Assembly (NCBI GenBank): GCA_009885995.1
Contig: VFJQ01000014.1
Span: 90,549-154,548 of the forward strand
DNA from: Verrucomicrobiota bacterium
GTDB lineage: Bacteria > Verrucomicrobiota > Verrucomicrobiia > Chthoniobacterales > Chthoniobacteraceae
DNA length: 64,000 nt
Reading direction: 5' to 3'
Shown: one piece after another, positions 51,975 to 60,647 of the stretch
How the letters are laid out: every line of letters begins with the position of its first letter
Position numbering within the stretch: the stretch's first letter is position 1
Translations under genes and position numbers: made by a program
Notes under the pieces: model-generated
Databases searched by the model: none
What the model saw: the letters and a program-made list of their open reading frames with translations, nothing else
Told to the model about the DNA's origin: nothing

Positions 51975-52532
51975 ATGAAACTTCTACGGCTTGCCTTCAC
52001 CCTCACCTTCCTCTGCATAATCCCTGCTCGGCCGATTCGAGCCGCCGATGACCCACTCCACACTGTGACCGTTGACCAGTGGCGGGTCGTATTCCAAGAG
52101 GCAAAGCTGCTGAGCAGCGGAGAGCCGACGAGACGCCTTCTGCGCTTCAGTGGCGAATTTCTGCAAGCGACCCGTCCGAAAGTAGGCGACGAATTACCAG
52201 ACCCGAAAAAGAATGCTTTCGCAGCGATGCAAGAGATCGGGCGCCGAACAAAAAACTCGATGGTCGGTAATCTCTTGGCGCTCTACGCCTGTGCGGTGAT
52301 TCGAGACCCATCGCAGGTCGAACGGCAGGAAATCGATTACCGTCGGCGAGAGAGTTCGCAGGGAGCCTTTTGGTTATACATTTTCGCCCCCAAGGAGGCT
52401 GTTGAGCTTTCGTGGCGCAATCTCCTCGAAGTTGCGTCAACGCACCACGGGCTGCCGAAGGACGTTCTCCTTCCCTCAAAAGAGGAACTCCAGAAAGTCA
52501 CACTTCCAGAGACCGAAAAGAAAACCCCATGA
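51975..52532 (+). CDS. Secreted protein of unknown function
   Basis: 185 residues with a signal peptide (LRLAFTLTFLCIIPARPIRA). The mature part has AKLLSSGEPTRRLLRFSGEF and GAFWLYIFAPKEAVELSWRN; no family recognised. Base composition is visibly less GC-rich than the neighbouring core genes, with more A/T third positions, hinting at horizontal origin. It is followed after 29 bases by another unknown gene. Confidence 0.6.
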   Translation: MKLLRLAFTLTFLCIIPARPIRAADDPLHTVTVDQWRVVFQEAKLLSSGEPTRRLLRFSGEFLQATRPKVGDELPDPKKNAFAAMQEIGRRTKNSMVGNLLALYACAVIRDPSQVERQEIDYRRRESSQGAFWLYIFAPKEAVELSWRNLLEVASTHHGLPKDVLLPSKEELQKVTLPETEKKTP

Positions 52533-52561
52533 ACCCGGAAACGGCTAAATGCCGTTAGCCG

Positions 52562-53158
52562 TTGGTCGCGCTCACTGTGATTAAACGCACCTTTAGCAAC
52601 ACACACCCGCGACGTGAGGCCGCCGAGAAGGACGGCATCGCGCTGATGCTTTCTGGCAGCTATGTGCTGAAATCCCTCGACCAAGACGAGTTCGACCTAC
52701 TTCGGCGAACCGCACTCAGCAGCATTCCATTCGCGGACGCACCTTCGGTCGTGGTCACCAACGCCAAAAGCAACTCCAAGCGTGGCAAGCTCGCTCGCAT
52801 CGCGCACTTATCTACGGACGGACGATTCGTTAGGTATCGCCATCGAATCTTCGCCAGTCGCACCTCAATCGCGACGCTGCAACTCGTCGGCGGTCTTGCA
52901 TATACTCCCGCAGACTTTCTTGCGCTCGTCGCCAGCAACGAGACTCTGCACGTTCGACGACAACACGACCGCAAAGAGTTCACCGGCATTCTTTTTGGTT
53001 CCGACCAGCACGCTTACTCCTCACTCCTCATTCCCTCCGACACCGCGCCAGGTTTCGACTTCCTCGACATCGAGACGGAGCCGAACGCCCACAATGCGCG
53101 AGCGCTCGTTTCTATCCTCGCTCGCAGTCCAGTCGCGCCCTCTCAGTTTCTTCTCTAG
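52562..53158 (+). CDS. Protein of unknown function in low-GC patch
   Basis: 198 residues from a TTG at 52562; a GTG five codons further on (52577, VIKRTF) is another possible start. No membrane segment, no signal peptide and no family recognised. Segments such as DGIALMLSGSYVLKSLDQDE and HDRKEFTGILFGSDQHAYSS suggest a mixed alpha/beta soluble protein. Like the gene before it, composition is less GC-rich than the core genome. It ends 54 bases before the insertion element. Confidence 0.5.
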   Translation: MVALTVIKRTFSNTHPRREAAEKDGIALMLSGSYVLKSLDQDEFDLLRRTALSSIPFADAPSVVVTNAKSNSKRGKLARIAHLSTDGRFVRYRHRIFASRTSIATLQLVGGLAYTPADFLALVASNETLHVRRQHDRKEFTGILFGSDQHAYSSLLIPSDTAPGFDFLDIETEPNAHNARALVSILARSPVAPSQFLL

Positions 53159-53212
53159 CCGGGGTCAGAAGTCAGTGGATCTCGCGCTGCGAGGTCAGCG
53201 GGGACTTTCTAG

Positions 53213-54675
53213 CAGCCTGTTGAAAAACCCGCCACGGAACCTGCACTGAGAGGATCAAGTGGAGCATATGTTTGAGCGACGCGAACGCAGCGAAGAACAA
53301 GCCGAGCTTTGGGTGATCGCGGGTGAACTGCCGGCAGCGACACCGGACACGTTTTACCGGCGGGTCAACGCCACGCTGGAGAAGATCGGCTTCGCCCAGG
53401 AGGTGTGGGCGATCTGTGAGCCGGCGTATGCGGATGCTTCCTGGGGCGGACGGCCCGGCATCGATCCGGTGGTCTATTTGAAGATGCTCACCGTAGGCTT
53501 CTTCGAGGACCTGCCCAGCGAGCGTGCGATCGCCAGCCGCTGCGCCGACAGCCTCTCGATCCGCGGCTACCTGGGCTACAGCCTGACCGAGCAGACACCG
53601 GATCACTCCAGCCTCTCGGTAATCCGGCAGCGGCTCACGCTCGATCAACTCGAAGCCATCCACCGGGTGTTGCTGCGGGCGCTGCGCGAGCACGGGCTCT
53701 TGCGCGGGCGGCGGCTGGGCATCGACAGCAGCGTGATCGAAGCCAACGCCAGCCTGCGCGCGCTCGAAGATCGCAACACCGAGGAGAGCTACTGGGACTA
53801 TGTGAAGCGACTGGCCGCCGAAGCCGGGATCGATCCCGCCGACATGAAGGCGGTGCGGCGCTTTGACCGGCAGCGCGAAGGCCGCAAGACCAGCAACCAG
53901 CAGTGGCAGAACCCGCACGATCCCGGGGCGAAAGTGGGCCGGACCAAGGACGGTGCCTGCGACATGATCTATAAGCCCGAGCACATCAGCGACCTGGAAA
54001 GCGGCGCGATCGTGAGCGCGGTGGTGCGCAGCGGCGACGCGGCCGACAATGATGATAGCCTCTGCGAGCGAGTGATGGCCGCCGTGGGCACGCTGAGCGA
54101 AGTGGCACCCGAGACGCCGATCGAATCGTTTGGCAGCGAACTGTGCGGCGACGAAGGCTACTTTGCCATCGAGTCGATCGCGCAACTCCAGGCGTGCGGC
54201 GTGCGCACAGTCATCGCCGACCCGCAGGCCCGGCGGCGAAGTGCCTCGCGGGCCAGCGAAGAGCATCGCAGCGCGCTGCGCCGGGCCAGTCGCGCCGTGC
54301 GCAGCCCAAGCGGCAAGGCACTGCTTCGTCTGCGAGGTGAACATCTCGAACGCGGCTTTTGCCACCTCCTCGACCACGGCGGGCAGCGCGTAGCCACCTT
54401 GCGCGGCTGCGAGAAACTGACCAAACGCCATCTCTGCGGCGCGATGAGCTACAACCTGAGCCTGCTGTTGCGGCACCTGATCGGGGTCGGCACGCCCAAG
54501 CAAGCCCTCGCGGCGGCCCGCAAAGCCCCGCGATTGGTCATGGCTTGGCTGCGGGAAGCCTTGTCCACGCTTGCGCGCGTATCCCACTGCCTCGCCCGCG
54601 TCCTTAACCAGCGTTTTCCAAACTCGCTCTCCTCAACCCGACTCGCCGCCAAATGAGGCGTTTTTCAACAGGCTG
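53213..54675. mobile_element. IS1182-like insertion sequence, complete
   Basis: The 1,463-bp element has 16-bp perfect terminal inverted repeats (53213-53228, CAGCCTGTTGAAAAAC, and 54660-54675 on the other strand). It is flanked by a 4-bp direct repeat CTAG (53209-53212 and 54676-54679), the target duplication. It holds one transposase gene with no visible damage. Only one copy is in the window. Confidence 0.88.
53268..54656 (+). CDS. IS1182-like DDE transposase
   Basis: 462 residues from the ATG at 53268, preceded by GGAG; a GTG three codons earlier is possible. N-terminal DUF772-like part with WGGRPGIDPVVYLKMLTVGF and LSIRGYLGYSLTEQTPDHSS. The DDE residues are likely the Asp in GRRLGIDSSVIEANAS, the Asp in CGDEGYFA, and the Glu in RGEHLERGFCHLL. 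It cuts and joins the element ends. No stop or frameshift interrupts it, so it may be active. Confidence 0.88.
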   Translation: MFERRERSEEQAELWVIAGELPAATPDTFYRRVNATLEKIGFAQEVWAICEPAYADASWGGRPGIDPVVYLKMLTVGFFEDLPSERAIASRCADSLSIRGYLGYSLTEQTPDHSSLSVIRQRLTLDQLEAIHRVLLRALREHGLLRGRRLGIDSSVIEANASLRALEDRNTEESYWDYVKRLAAEAGIDPADMKAVRRFDRQREGRKTSNQQWQNPHDPGAKVGRTKDGACDMIYKPEHISDLESGAIVSAVVRSGDAADNDDSLCERVMAAVGTLSEVAPETPIESFGSELCGDEGYFAIESIAQLQACGVRTVIADPQARRRSASRASEEHRSALRRASRAVRSPSGKALLRLRGEHLERGFCHLLDHGGQRVATLRGCEKLTKRHLCGAMSYNLSLLLRHLIGVGTPKQALAAARKAPRLVMAWLREALSTLARVSHCLARVLNQRFPNSLSSTRLAAK

Positions 54676-54768
54676 CTAGGCAGAGGGCTGGAGCGGTGTC
54701 AGTTTTCCTGTAGCCGCTCCGTGGTCCCTCCGGGACATTTCCTCGACGACGCTTTTATTGAAACCGCA

Positions 54769-56115
54769 CTAGACCTTGCCCTCGCCCTGCGCCTGGTCGA
54801 ACTGCGCGCGCCAGTAGTCGAGCCGCTCCTTGATCCGCTTTTCCAATCCCTGGTCGCCGGGCTCGTAGTAGCGGCGGCCCTCGGGGAGATAGGCTTGTGG
54901 GACGTAGTGACCTTCGCCGTCGTGGGCGTATTGATAGCCGACATGGCCGAGCGCTTTCGCGCCTTTCTTGTGGCCGGTGCTGCGCAGGTGGCGCGGGACG
55001 GCGAGGGTGACGCCGGTCTTCACATCGGCGAGCGCCTTGTCGAGGGCGACGTAGGCGGTGTTCGATTTCGGCGCGGTGGCGAGATAGACGGTGGCGTGGG
55101 CGAGCGGGATGCGCGCCTCGGGCAGGCCGATGAATTCGACGGCCTGCTGCGCGGCGACGGCGACGACGAGGCCCTGCGAATCGGCGAGGCCGATGTCTTC
55201 GCTGGCGAGGATGACGATGCGGCGTGCGATGAAGCGGATGTCTTCGCCGGCGTGGAGCATCTTCGCGAGCCAGTAGAGCGCGGCGTCGGGGTCGGAGCCG
55301 CGCACGCTTTTGATGAAGGCGCTGATCGTGTCGTAGTGCTGGTCGCCATCGGCATCATAGACGACGGCTTTTCGCTGGATGCTCTCCTCGGCGGTCGCGC
55401 GGGTGATCTTGATGACGTCATCGGTCGGCGGCGTGGTGACGACGGCGATCTCGAGGGCGCTCAGGCATTTGCGCGCGTCGCCGTCGGCGGTGATGGCGAG
55501 GTGCTGGAGCGCGTCGTCGTCCGCCTCGACGCGCAGCTTGCCAAAGCCGCGCTCGTCGTCGGCGATCGCGCGCTTTTGCAACTCGACGAGGTGCGCAGGC
55601 GTGAGCGGCTCGAGTTGGAAGACCTGGCTGCGCGAGACGAGCGGGCTGTTGATGTAGAAGAACGGGTTGTGCGTGGTCGCGCCGATGAGGCGCAGCGTGC
55701 CGCGTTCGACGTCGGGGAGCAGCACATCCTGCTGCGCTTTGTTCCAGCGATGGATTTCGTCGATGAAGAGGATGGTCTTCTCCCCGCGCGACGCGCGGAG
55801 CGCAGCGGAAGCGATCACGCGGCGGAGATCCGCGACGCTGCTCTCGACGCCGCTGAGGCGCTCGAACCGCGACTTGGTCGCGCGCGCGATAATCTCGGCG
55901 AGCGTGGTCTTCCCGACGCCCGGCGGGCCGAAGAGGATGATCGATGCGAGGCGGTCGGCTTCGATCGCGCGGCGGAGCAGCTTGCCGGCGCCGAGGATGT
56001 GTTCCTGGCCCACGTATTCGTCGAGCGTGCGCGGGCGCATCCGCGCGGCGAGCGGGGCGTTAGGGTCGGTCGCCGGCGTGTCTTCCGGCGTGGATGAGGT
56101 GAAGAGATCGGACAC
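54769..56115 (-). CDS. rarA: Replication-associated recombination protein RarA (MgsA)
   Basis: 448 residues from the GTG at 56115, which gives the usual MSDLF start; an upstream TTG would add 12 unlike residues. AAA+ ATPase: Walker A FGPPGVGKTTLAE, Walker B ILFIDEIHRWNKAQQD, sensor region GATTHNPFF, then the C-terminal tetramerisation part with SDPDAALYWLAKMLHAGED and the typical GHVGYQYAHDGEGHYVPQ. It acts at stalled replication forks. The insertion element ends 89 bases from its stop. Confidence 0.93.
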   Translation of the reverse strand: MSDLFTSSTPEDTPATDPNAPLAARMRPRTLDEYVGQEHILGAGKLLRRAIEADRLASIILFGPPGVGKTTLAEIIARATKSRFERLSGVESSVADLRRVIASAALRASRGEKTILFIDEIHRWNKAQQDVLLPDVERGTLRLIGATTHNPFFYINSPLVSRSQVFQLEPLTPAHLVELQKRAIADDERGFGKLRVEADDDALQHLAITADGDARKCLSALEIAVVTTPPTDDVIKITRATAEESIQRKAVVYDADGDQHYDTISAFIKSVRGSDPDAALYWLAKMLHAGEDIRFIARRIVILASEDIGLADSQGLVVAVAAQQAVEFIGLPEARIPLAHATVYLATAPKSNTAYVALDKALADVKTGVTLAVPRHLRSTGHKKGAKALGHVGYQYAHDGEGHYVPQAYLPEGRRYYEPGDQGLEKRIKERLDYWRAQFDQAQGEGKV

Positions 56116-56196
56116 GGCGCGGAGCGTAGTGCGGCCCGGCGCGCACGCCAAACTTTCCGCGTGAAGCCCCGCGAGTGCTGCTTAGTTTCGCGCCCC

Positions 56197-57210
56197 ATGC
56201 GCTGTGTCCTGCTGTGTCTTTTTGCCTTCTCGCTGTTCGCGATTCCGAATTCGCGCGCGGCGCGGCCGATCAGGCGTTTCGCCTACGAGAAGGCGGAGAT
56301 GGGCCTGCCGTTTCGCATCATCCTCTACGCGGAGAATGAGGAGAAAGCGAAGGCGGCAGCGGACGCGGCGTTCGAGCGGATCGCGCAGCTCAACCGCGTC
56401 TTCAGCAGCTACGATCCGGACAGCGAGTTGAGCCGGCTTTCGCGCGAGTCCGGCTCGCACCGCGCTGTGCCGGTGACGACCGACCTGTGGAATGTGCTCG
56501 AACGCGCCCAGGCGCTCGCGCAGCGCACCGACGGCGCGTTCGACATCACCGTCGGGCCGCTGGTGAATCTCTGGCGCCGCGCGCGGCAGAAGAAGGAGCT
56601 GCCGAGCGCGAAGCTCATCGCCGAGATGAAGGCGCGCGTCGGCTGGAAGAACGTCGTGCTCGATTCGGAAGCGAAGTCCGCGAAGCTGCTCCTACCCGCG
56701 ATGCGGCTGGATGCCTCGGCGATCGCAAAAGGCTACGCGATCGACGCGGCGGCGAAGGTTCTGAGCGAGCGCGGGATTAAGAGCGCGCTCATCACCGGCA
56801 GCGGCGACATGGTGGCGACCGATCCGCCGCCGGGCGAGGTGGGCTGGAAGATCGAAGTAGCGCCGCTGGATGCGCCGGGCGGGCCGCCGTCGGAACTGGC
56901 GCTGCTGCACAACAGCGCCATCGCGACGAGCGGCGATATTTCCCAGCATGTGGAAATCGGCGGCGTGCGCTACTCGCACATCGTCGATCCGCACACCGGC
57001 TTCGGGCTCACCGATCACAGCCTCGTGACGGTCCTCGGGCCAAATTGCACGATGGTCGATGGCCTCAGCACGGCGGTCAGCGCGCTCGGACCGGAACGCG
57101 GGCTGAAGCTCGTGGAAGAAACACCCGGCGTCGCCGCACGCGTGGTGCGCAAGCTGGGCGAGAAAGTCGAGGTGCGCTACTCGACGCGCTGGGAAGCGCA
57201 GGCGCGCTAA
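56197..57210 (+). CDS. apbE: FAD:protein FMN transferase (ApbE family)
   Basis: 337 residues from the ATG at 56197, which begins a signal peptide (LLCLFAFSLFAIPNSRA). Conserved features are SSYDPDSELSRLS, GAFDITVGPLVNLW, LDASAIAKGYAIDAAA (Mg/FAD site), ALITGSGDMVAT, and SHIVDPHTGFGLTD. It transfers FMN from FAD to Thr of exported flavoproteins. No Rnf or Nqr genes are in the window, so the target is elsewhere. Its stop shares CTAA with that of the converging lipoprotein gene. Confidence 0.92.
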   Translation: MRCVLLCLFAFSLFAIPNSRAARPIRRFAYEKAEMGLPFRIILYAENEEKAKAAADAAFERIAQLNRVFSSYDPDSELSRLSRESGSHRAVPVTTDLWNVLERAQALAQRTDGAFDITVGPLVNLWRRARQKKELPSAKLIAEMKARVGWKNVVLDSEAKSAKLLLPAMRLDASAIAKGYAIDAAAKVLSERGIKSALITGSGDMVATDPPPGEVGWKIEVAPLDAPGGPPSELALLHNSAIATSGDISQHVEIGGVRYSHIVDPHTGFGLTDHSLVTVLGPNCTMVDGLSTAVSALGPERGLKLVEETPGVAARVVRKLGEKVEVRYSTRWEAQAR

Positions 57211-57665
57211 TCGCTGTGGCCTTTTGGGCCGGCCGGTGGCGGGCCCGGGCTGCGGCCGACTTCCCGAACCGGGCTCATGTCGTAAACGAAGGCCTGGTAT
57301 TTCCCCTCCCAGTAGCCGGTGCCGGCATCGCTGCCTTGCAGGACCTTCGCGCTGAGCGCGTAAAAATGCCCGGCTTCCGCGCGGAAGGTGATTTTCACCG
57401 GGTAGGTGTGCTTGGTTTTCGGCGGCTGGTAGGTGAGCTCGATGGTGCGCGTCCCGGGCAGCAGTTCGACGTCTGCCCGCGAGGCGGAGACGCGGCGGCC
57501 ATCCACCGACACGACGCGGATTTCACTCTGCGCTTCATCGTAGGGAATGTGCGCCACTTCCGCGAACGGGCGGCGTGTGCCGGGATAGGTAGCCACTTGG
57601 CTGGCACAGCCAGCGAGGAGGACACCGATGAATACGAACGACAGTAACAACAGGCGCGAGGTCAT
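57207..57665 (-). CDS. Putative lipoprotein
   Basis: 152 residues with a lipobox (VLLAGC, Cys at about residue 20). The mature part resembles PEGA/beta-sandwich-like proteins: RVVSVDGRRVSAS, then VELLPGTRTIELTYQPPK, then YPVKITFRAEAGHFYALSAK. The C-terminus is Pro-rich. No enzymatic motif. The 3' end overlaps apbE by four bases tail to tail. Confidence 0.65.
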   Translation of the reverse strand: MTSRLLLLSFVFIGVLLAGCASQVATYPGTRRPFAEVAHIPYDEAQSEIRVVSVDGRRVSASRADVELLPGTRTIELTYQPPKTKHTYPVKITFRAEAGHFYALSAKVLQGSDAGTGYWEGKYQAFVYDMSPVREVGRSPGPPPAGPKGHSD

Positions 57666-57723
57666 AATTTCGCGGCGGATTGGGCTGCACCGCGCCGCGC
57701 GGGTCGAGCAAAATGTCGCGCGG

Positions 57724-58992
57724 CTACGCGAGCCAGCTCTCGACGGGCTCGCGCTCCTTCGTGGGCCCGACGACGGCCGCTCCGAGGCGCCCGCGGTGCA
57801 GGCAGTGGCAGGCGCAGCGCTGCACGTCCTCGGGCTGCACGGCGTTGATCCGCGCCTCGATCATCGCCGGGTCATGGATCACGCCGTAGCCGAGCATCGA
57901 TTCTCCGATCCAGATCATCTGGTTGGTCGTCGATTCGAGGCCCATGAGCATCTGGCCGACGGTGTAATCCTTCGCTTTCTGCAACTCGCTACGGCTCGGT
58001 GCCCGCTGGCAGACTTGCTCGACCTCGCGCAGGATCATCTTCAGGACGCGCTCGAGCTTCCCGTGGTCGAGCCCGGCGGAGATGCTGATCACGCCGGAGT
58101 CGGCGAGGGTGACGGTGCTCGACTGGATCGAGTAGCAGTAGCCGTGGCGCTCGCGCAGTTTCTGGAAGAGGCGCGAGCTCATGTTCTCGCCGAGGATGAC
58201 GCTGAGCAGCTTGAGCGCGTAGCGACGCTCGTCGCTCCGGCCAAAGGCGTGGAAGCCGAGCGCGAGGTGCGTCTGCTCGGTGTCGTGCGTGTGGAGGTTT
58301 AAGCGCGAGCCGGCGAACTCGCGAGGGGCGCGGGTGAAACGCGGCGTGCGGCCGACGGGCAGCCGCGAGAGCAGCGGGCCGAGGATGCTGACGACTTGCT
58401 CGTGATCGCAGCATCCCGCGACGACGGCGACCGTGGTCCGTCCGCAGTAGTGCTTGCGCTGAAAGTCCATCAGCTCGTCGCGCGTGAATCGCTCGACGTT
58501 ATCCACGCTACCCGTCAGCGGGCGGCCGAGCGGATGGCCCGGCCAAAGGCTCGCGCTAAGCAGTTCCTCCGCGTGCTGCGCGGGCTGGTCGCGATACATG
58601 AGGATCTCCTCGCGGATCACGTCGCGCTCGCGCTCGATCTCCTGCTCGGGGAAGGTGCTATCGACGTAAATATCGGTGAGCACTTCGCACAGCGGCCGGA
58701 GATGATGCGCGGCGGCCTTCGTGTAGAAGCAGGTGTGGTCCTCAGTGGTGAAGGCGTTGATGTAGCCGCCGATGCCTTCCACATCCGTGGTGATCCGCCG
58801 GGCGTTGCGCTTCGCCGTGCCCTTGAAAAGCAGGTGCTCGATGAAGTGCGCGATGCCGGCCTGGCGCGCGCTCTCGTGCCGCCCGCCGACCCCCGCCCAC
58901 AGGCCGACGGCGACCGTCTTCATGTGCGGCATGGTGGCGGTGGCGATGCGGGCGCCGTTGGGCAGCCGGGTGATGCGGAATGCGTTCGACAT
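57724..58992 (-). CDS. M16-family zinc peptidase
   Basis: 422 residues from the ATG at 58992. The inverted zinc motif HFIEHLLFKG (H-x-x-E-H) is near residue 50, the distal Glu lies in IERERDVIREEILMY, and the C-terminal M16 half has LGENMSSRLFQKLRERHGY. Similar to processing peptidase-like proteins of many bacteria. No signal peptide. It overlaps the ispD stop by one base and is last of a yqeY-like/ispD/M16 set. Confidence 0.92.
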   Translation of the reverse strand: MSNAFRITRLPNGARIATATMPHMKTVAVGLWAGVGGRHESARQAGIAHFIEHLLFKGTAKRNARRITTDVEGIGGYINAFTTEDHTCFYTKAAAHHLRPLCEVLTDIYVDSTFPEQEIERERDVIREEILMYRDQPAQHAEELLSASLWPGHPLGRPLTGSVDNVERFTRDELMDFQRKHYCGRTTVAVVAGCCDHEQVVSILGPLLSRLPVGRTPRFTRAPREFAGSRLNLHTHDTEQTHLALGFHAFGRSDERRYALKLLSVILGENMSSRLFQKLRERHGYCYSIQSSTVTLADSGVISISAGLDHGKLERVLKMILREVEQVCQRAPSRSELQKAKDYTVGQMLMGLESTTNQMIWIGESMLGYGVIHDPAMIEARINAVQPEDVQRCACHCLHRGRLGAAVVGPTKEREPVESWLA

Positions 58993-59705
58993 CAAACAGA
59001 CTGAAGCTTCGCCGGGCTCTTTTTCTTGGCTCGTAATGCGAGGACGTGCTCCGCGAGTTCGAGGTCGTGCGGGAAGGTGATCTTGAAGTTCCAGTCCTCG
59101 TTCTTGAGCAGGAAGATCTTCTTCCCGAGCTTCTGCACGGCGCTGACTTCGTCGGTCACCATTTCGTTCCGCGCCATCAGCGCGGCGTAGGCCTGGAGGA
59201 TGAGCCCGCTGGCAAAAACCTGCGGCGTCTGCATCGCCCAGAGGCCGGTGCGCTCCACGCTTTCCTGCACCATCTGCTCCATGCTCGCGCGCTTCACGGT
59301 GTCCGGGATCGGTGACGCGCAGCAGGCCGCGCCGTGAGCGCGGGCCGCCGCGACGCACTCGTGGATCAGCGCCGGCGTGGTGAGCGGCCGCGCGCCGTCG
59401 TGGATGGCGACGAATTCGCTCCCGGCGCTCTCGATCACCTGCAAACCGCGCCAAACCGAAATGTGCCGCTCGCCCCCCCCCGCGACGACTTCCTTGACCT
59501 TGCGAAAGTGCGCGCCCTTCACGAGCCGGCGAAACTCGTCCACCCGGTCCTCCTTCGCGACGATGATGATCTCGCCGACCTCCTTCGCCTCCTCGAACGC
59601 CTTGATCGAATGCCACACCACCGGATGCCCCGCGAGCGGCGCAAACATCTTGTCGAACCCCATGCGCCGGCTGCTCCCGGCGGCGACGATGATGGCGCTG
59701 GTCAT
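58992..59705 (-). CDS. ispD: 2-C-methyl-D-erythritol 4-phosphate cytidylyltransferase
   Basis: 237 residues from the ATG at 59705. The nucleotide-binding opening is SAIIVAAGSSRRMGFDK, followed by GGGERHISVWRGL, AIHDGARPLTTPALI, TPQVF, and VTDEVSAVQKLG. It makes CDP-methylerythritol in the non-mevalonate isoprenoid pathway. A run of ten C (59474-59483 region) lies within VAGGGERH, a possible slippage site, but the frame is intact. Overlaps both neighbours. Confidence 0.92.
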   Translation of the reverse strand: MTSAIIVAAGSSRRMGFDKMFAPLAGHPVVWHSIKAFEEAKEVGEIIIVAKEDRVDEFRRLVKGAHFRKVKEVVAGGGERHISVWRGLQVIESAGSEFVAIHDGARPLTTPALIHECVAAARAHGAACCASPIPDTVKRASMEQMVQESVERTGLWAMQTPQVFASGLILQAYAALMARNEMVTDEVSAVQKLGKKIFLLKNEDWNFKITFPHDLELAEHVLALRAKKKSPAKLQSV

Positions 59706-60154
59706 GGCAACGCCGCCGACACCGCGGCGCTCAGCGCCTTCCCATCCGCCCGGCCCTCGGCCTTCGCCACGGCGAGCTTCATCACCGCGCCCATCTGCGC
59801 CTTGGAAGTGGCGCCCGCCTCCGCGATGCACGCACTCACGAGCGCGGCGAGTTCATCGGCGCTGAGGCCCTGCGGCAAATACTCCTGGAGCATCGCCGCC
59901 TCCGCCTTCTCCTTGTCCGCGAGATCGGTGCGTCCGCCCTTGGTGAACTGCTCGATCGAGTCCTGCCGCTTCTTGAGCTCCTTGCGGACGATGGCGAGCG
60001 CCGCGGCATCGTCGAGCCGCGCGCTCATGCCGCCCTGCTCGATGGAGGCGAGTTTCAGCGCGCTCTTGAGCATGCGGATGACGTTCAGCCGGTCGGTCTG
60101 CCGGGCCTTCATCGCCTGTTTGAGGTCTTCGTCGATGCGGGCTTGGAAATCCAT
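59702..60154 (-). CDS. GatB/YqeY domain protein
   Basis: 150 residues from the ATG at 60154. MDFQARIDEDLKQAMKAR, VIRMLKSALKLASIEQGG and EYLPQGLSADELAALVSA are YqeY patterns; the C-terminal AQMGAVMKLAVAKAEGRADG is the GatB-like tRNA-binding helical part. Exact role of stand-alone YqeY proteins is not known. First gene of the overlapping set with ispD (ATGA). Confidence 0.9.
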   Translation of the reverse strand: MDFQARIDEDLKQAMKARQTDRLNVIRMLKSALKLASIEQGGMSARLDDAAALAIVRKELKKRQDSIEQFTKGGRTDLADKEKAEAAMLQEYLPQGLSADELAALVSACIAEAGATSKAQMGAVMKLAVAKAEGRADGKALSAAVSAALP

Positions 60155-60245
60155 GGTCGGGAAAGGGCGCGACGCTACGCCCCGGCATAGGTCACGCAAA
60201 TGGTTTGTCCCAGCCCCGCGGGGCCGATAAAAGCTCGGCCCTGTC

Positions 60246-60635
60246 ATGGATATCAAAACCGTCGTCGGAGAATTCAAAGCCTTCGCCCTCAGGGGAAATG
60301 TCGTCGATCTCGCGGTCGGCGTGATCATCGGAGCCGCGTTCGGAGACGTGGTGAAAGCCTTTACCGACGGCATCGTGCTCCCGCTCATCAACGCCCTCGG
60401 CGGAAACCCGTCGGTCTCGCTCCACCTGTGGGTCTTCAATGTCGGGCTGGTCATCTCAGGCCTCTTGAAGTTCCTCATCACCGCCGCGGTCATCTTCTTC
60501 TTCGTGATCAAGCCGCTGGCTGCGCTGGCTGGGTTCGGCAAACCCAAGGACACCGCGCCTGCCGAGCCACCGCCCGTGCCGGACGACGTGAAGTTGCTCA
60601 CCGAAATCCGCGATCTGCTAAAGAGCAAGGCGTAG
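60246..60635 (+). CDS. mscL: Large-conductance mechanosensitive channel MscL
   Basis: 129 residues. N-terminal FKAFALRGNVVDLAVGVIIG is the pore helix TM1, VFNVGLVISGLLKFLITAAV is TM2, and the C-terminal helix is LLTEIRDLLKSKA. It opens under membrane tension to release solutes. Usual length. An imperfect GGCGTA/TACGCC hairpin (60629-60653) spans the gap and the stop codons of this gene and the converging one. Confidence 0.95.
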   Translation: MDIKTVVGEFKAFALRGNVVDLAVGVIIGAAFGDVVKAFTDGIVLPLINALGGNPSVSLHLWVFNVGLVISGLLKFLITAAVIFFFVIKPLAALAGFGKPKDTAPAEPPPVPDDVKLLTEIRDLLKSKA

Positions 60636-60647
60636 CAGCCAGCCCGC

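Noticed and set aside
53155..53185. The sequence GGGGTCAGAAGTCAGTGGAT after the unknown gene as an attachment site or a transposon end.
   Set aside because: No second copy or inverted partner was found in the window, so it cannot be supported.
53172..54587. A 471-codon minus-strand open frame across the insertion sequence.
   Set aside because: Antisense to the transposase. It lacks any known motif and spans the left inverted repeat.
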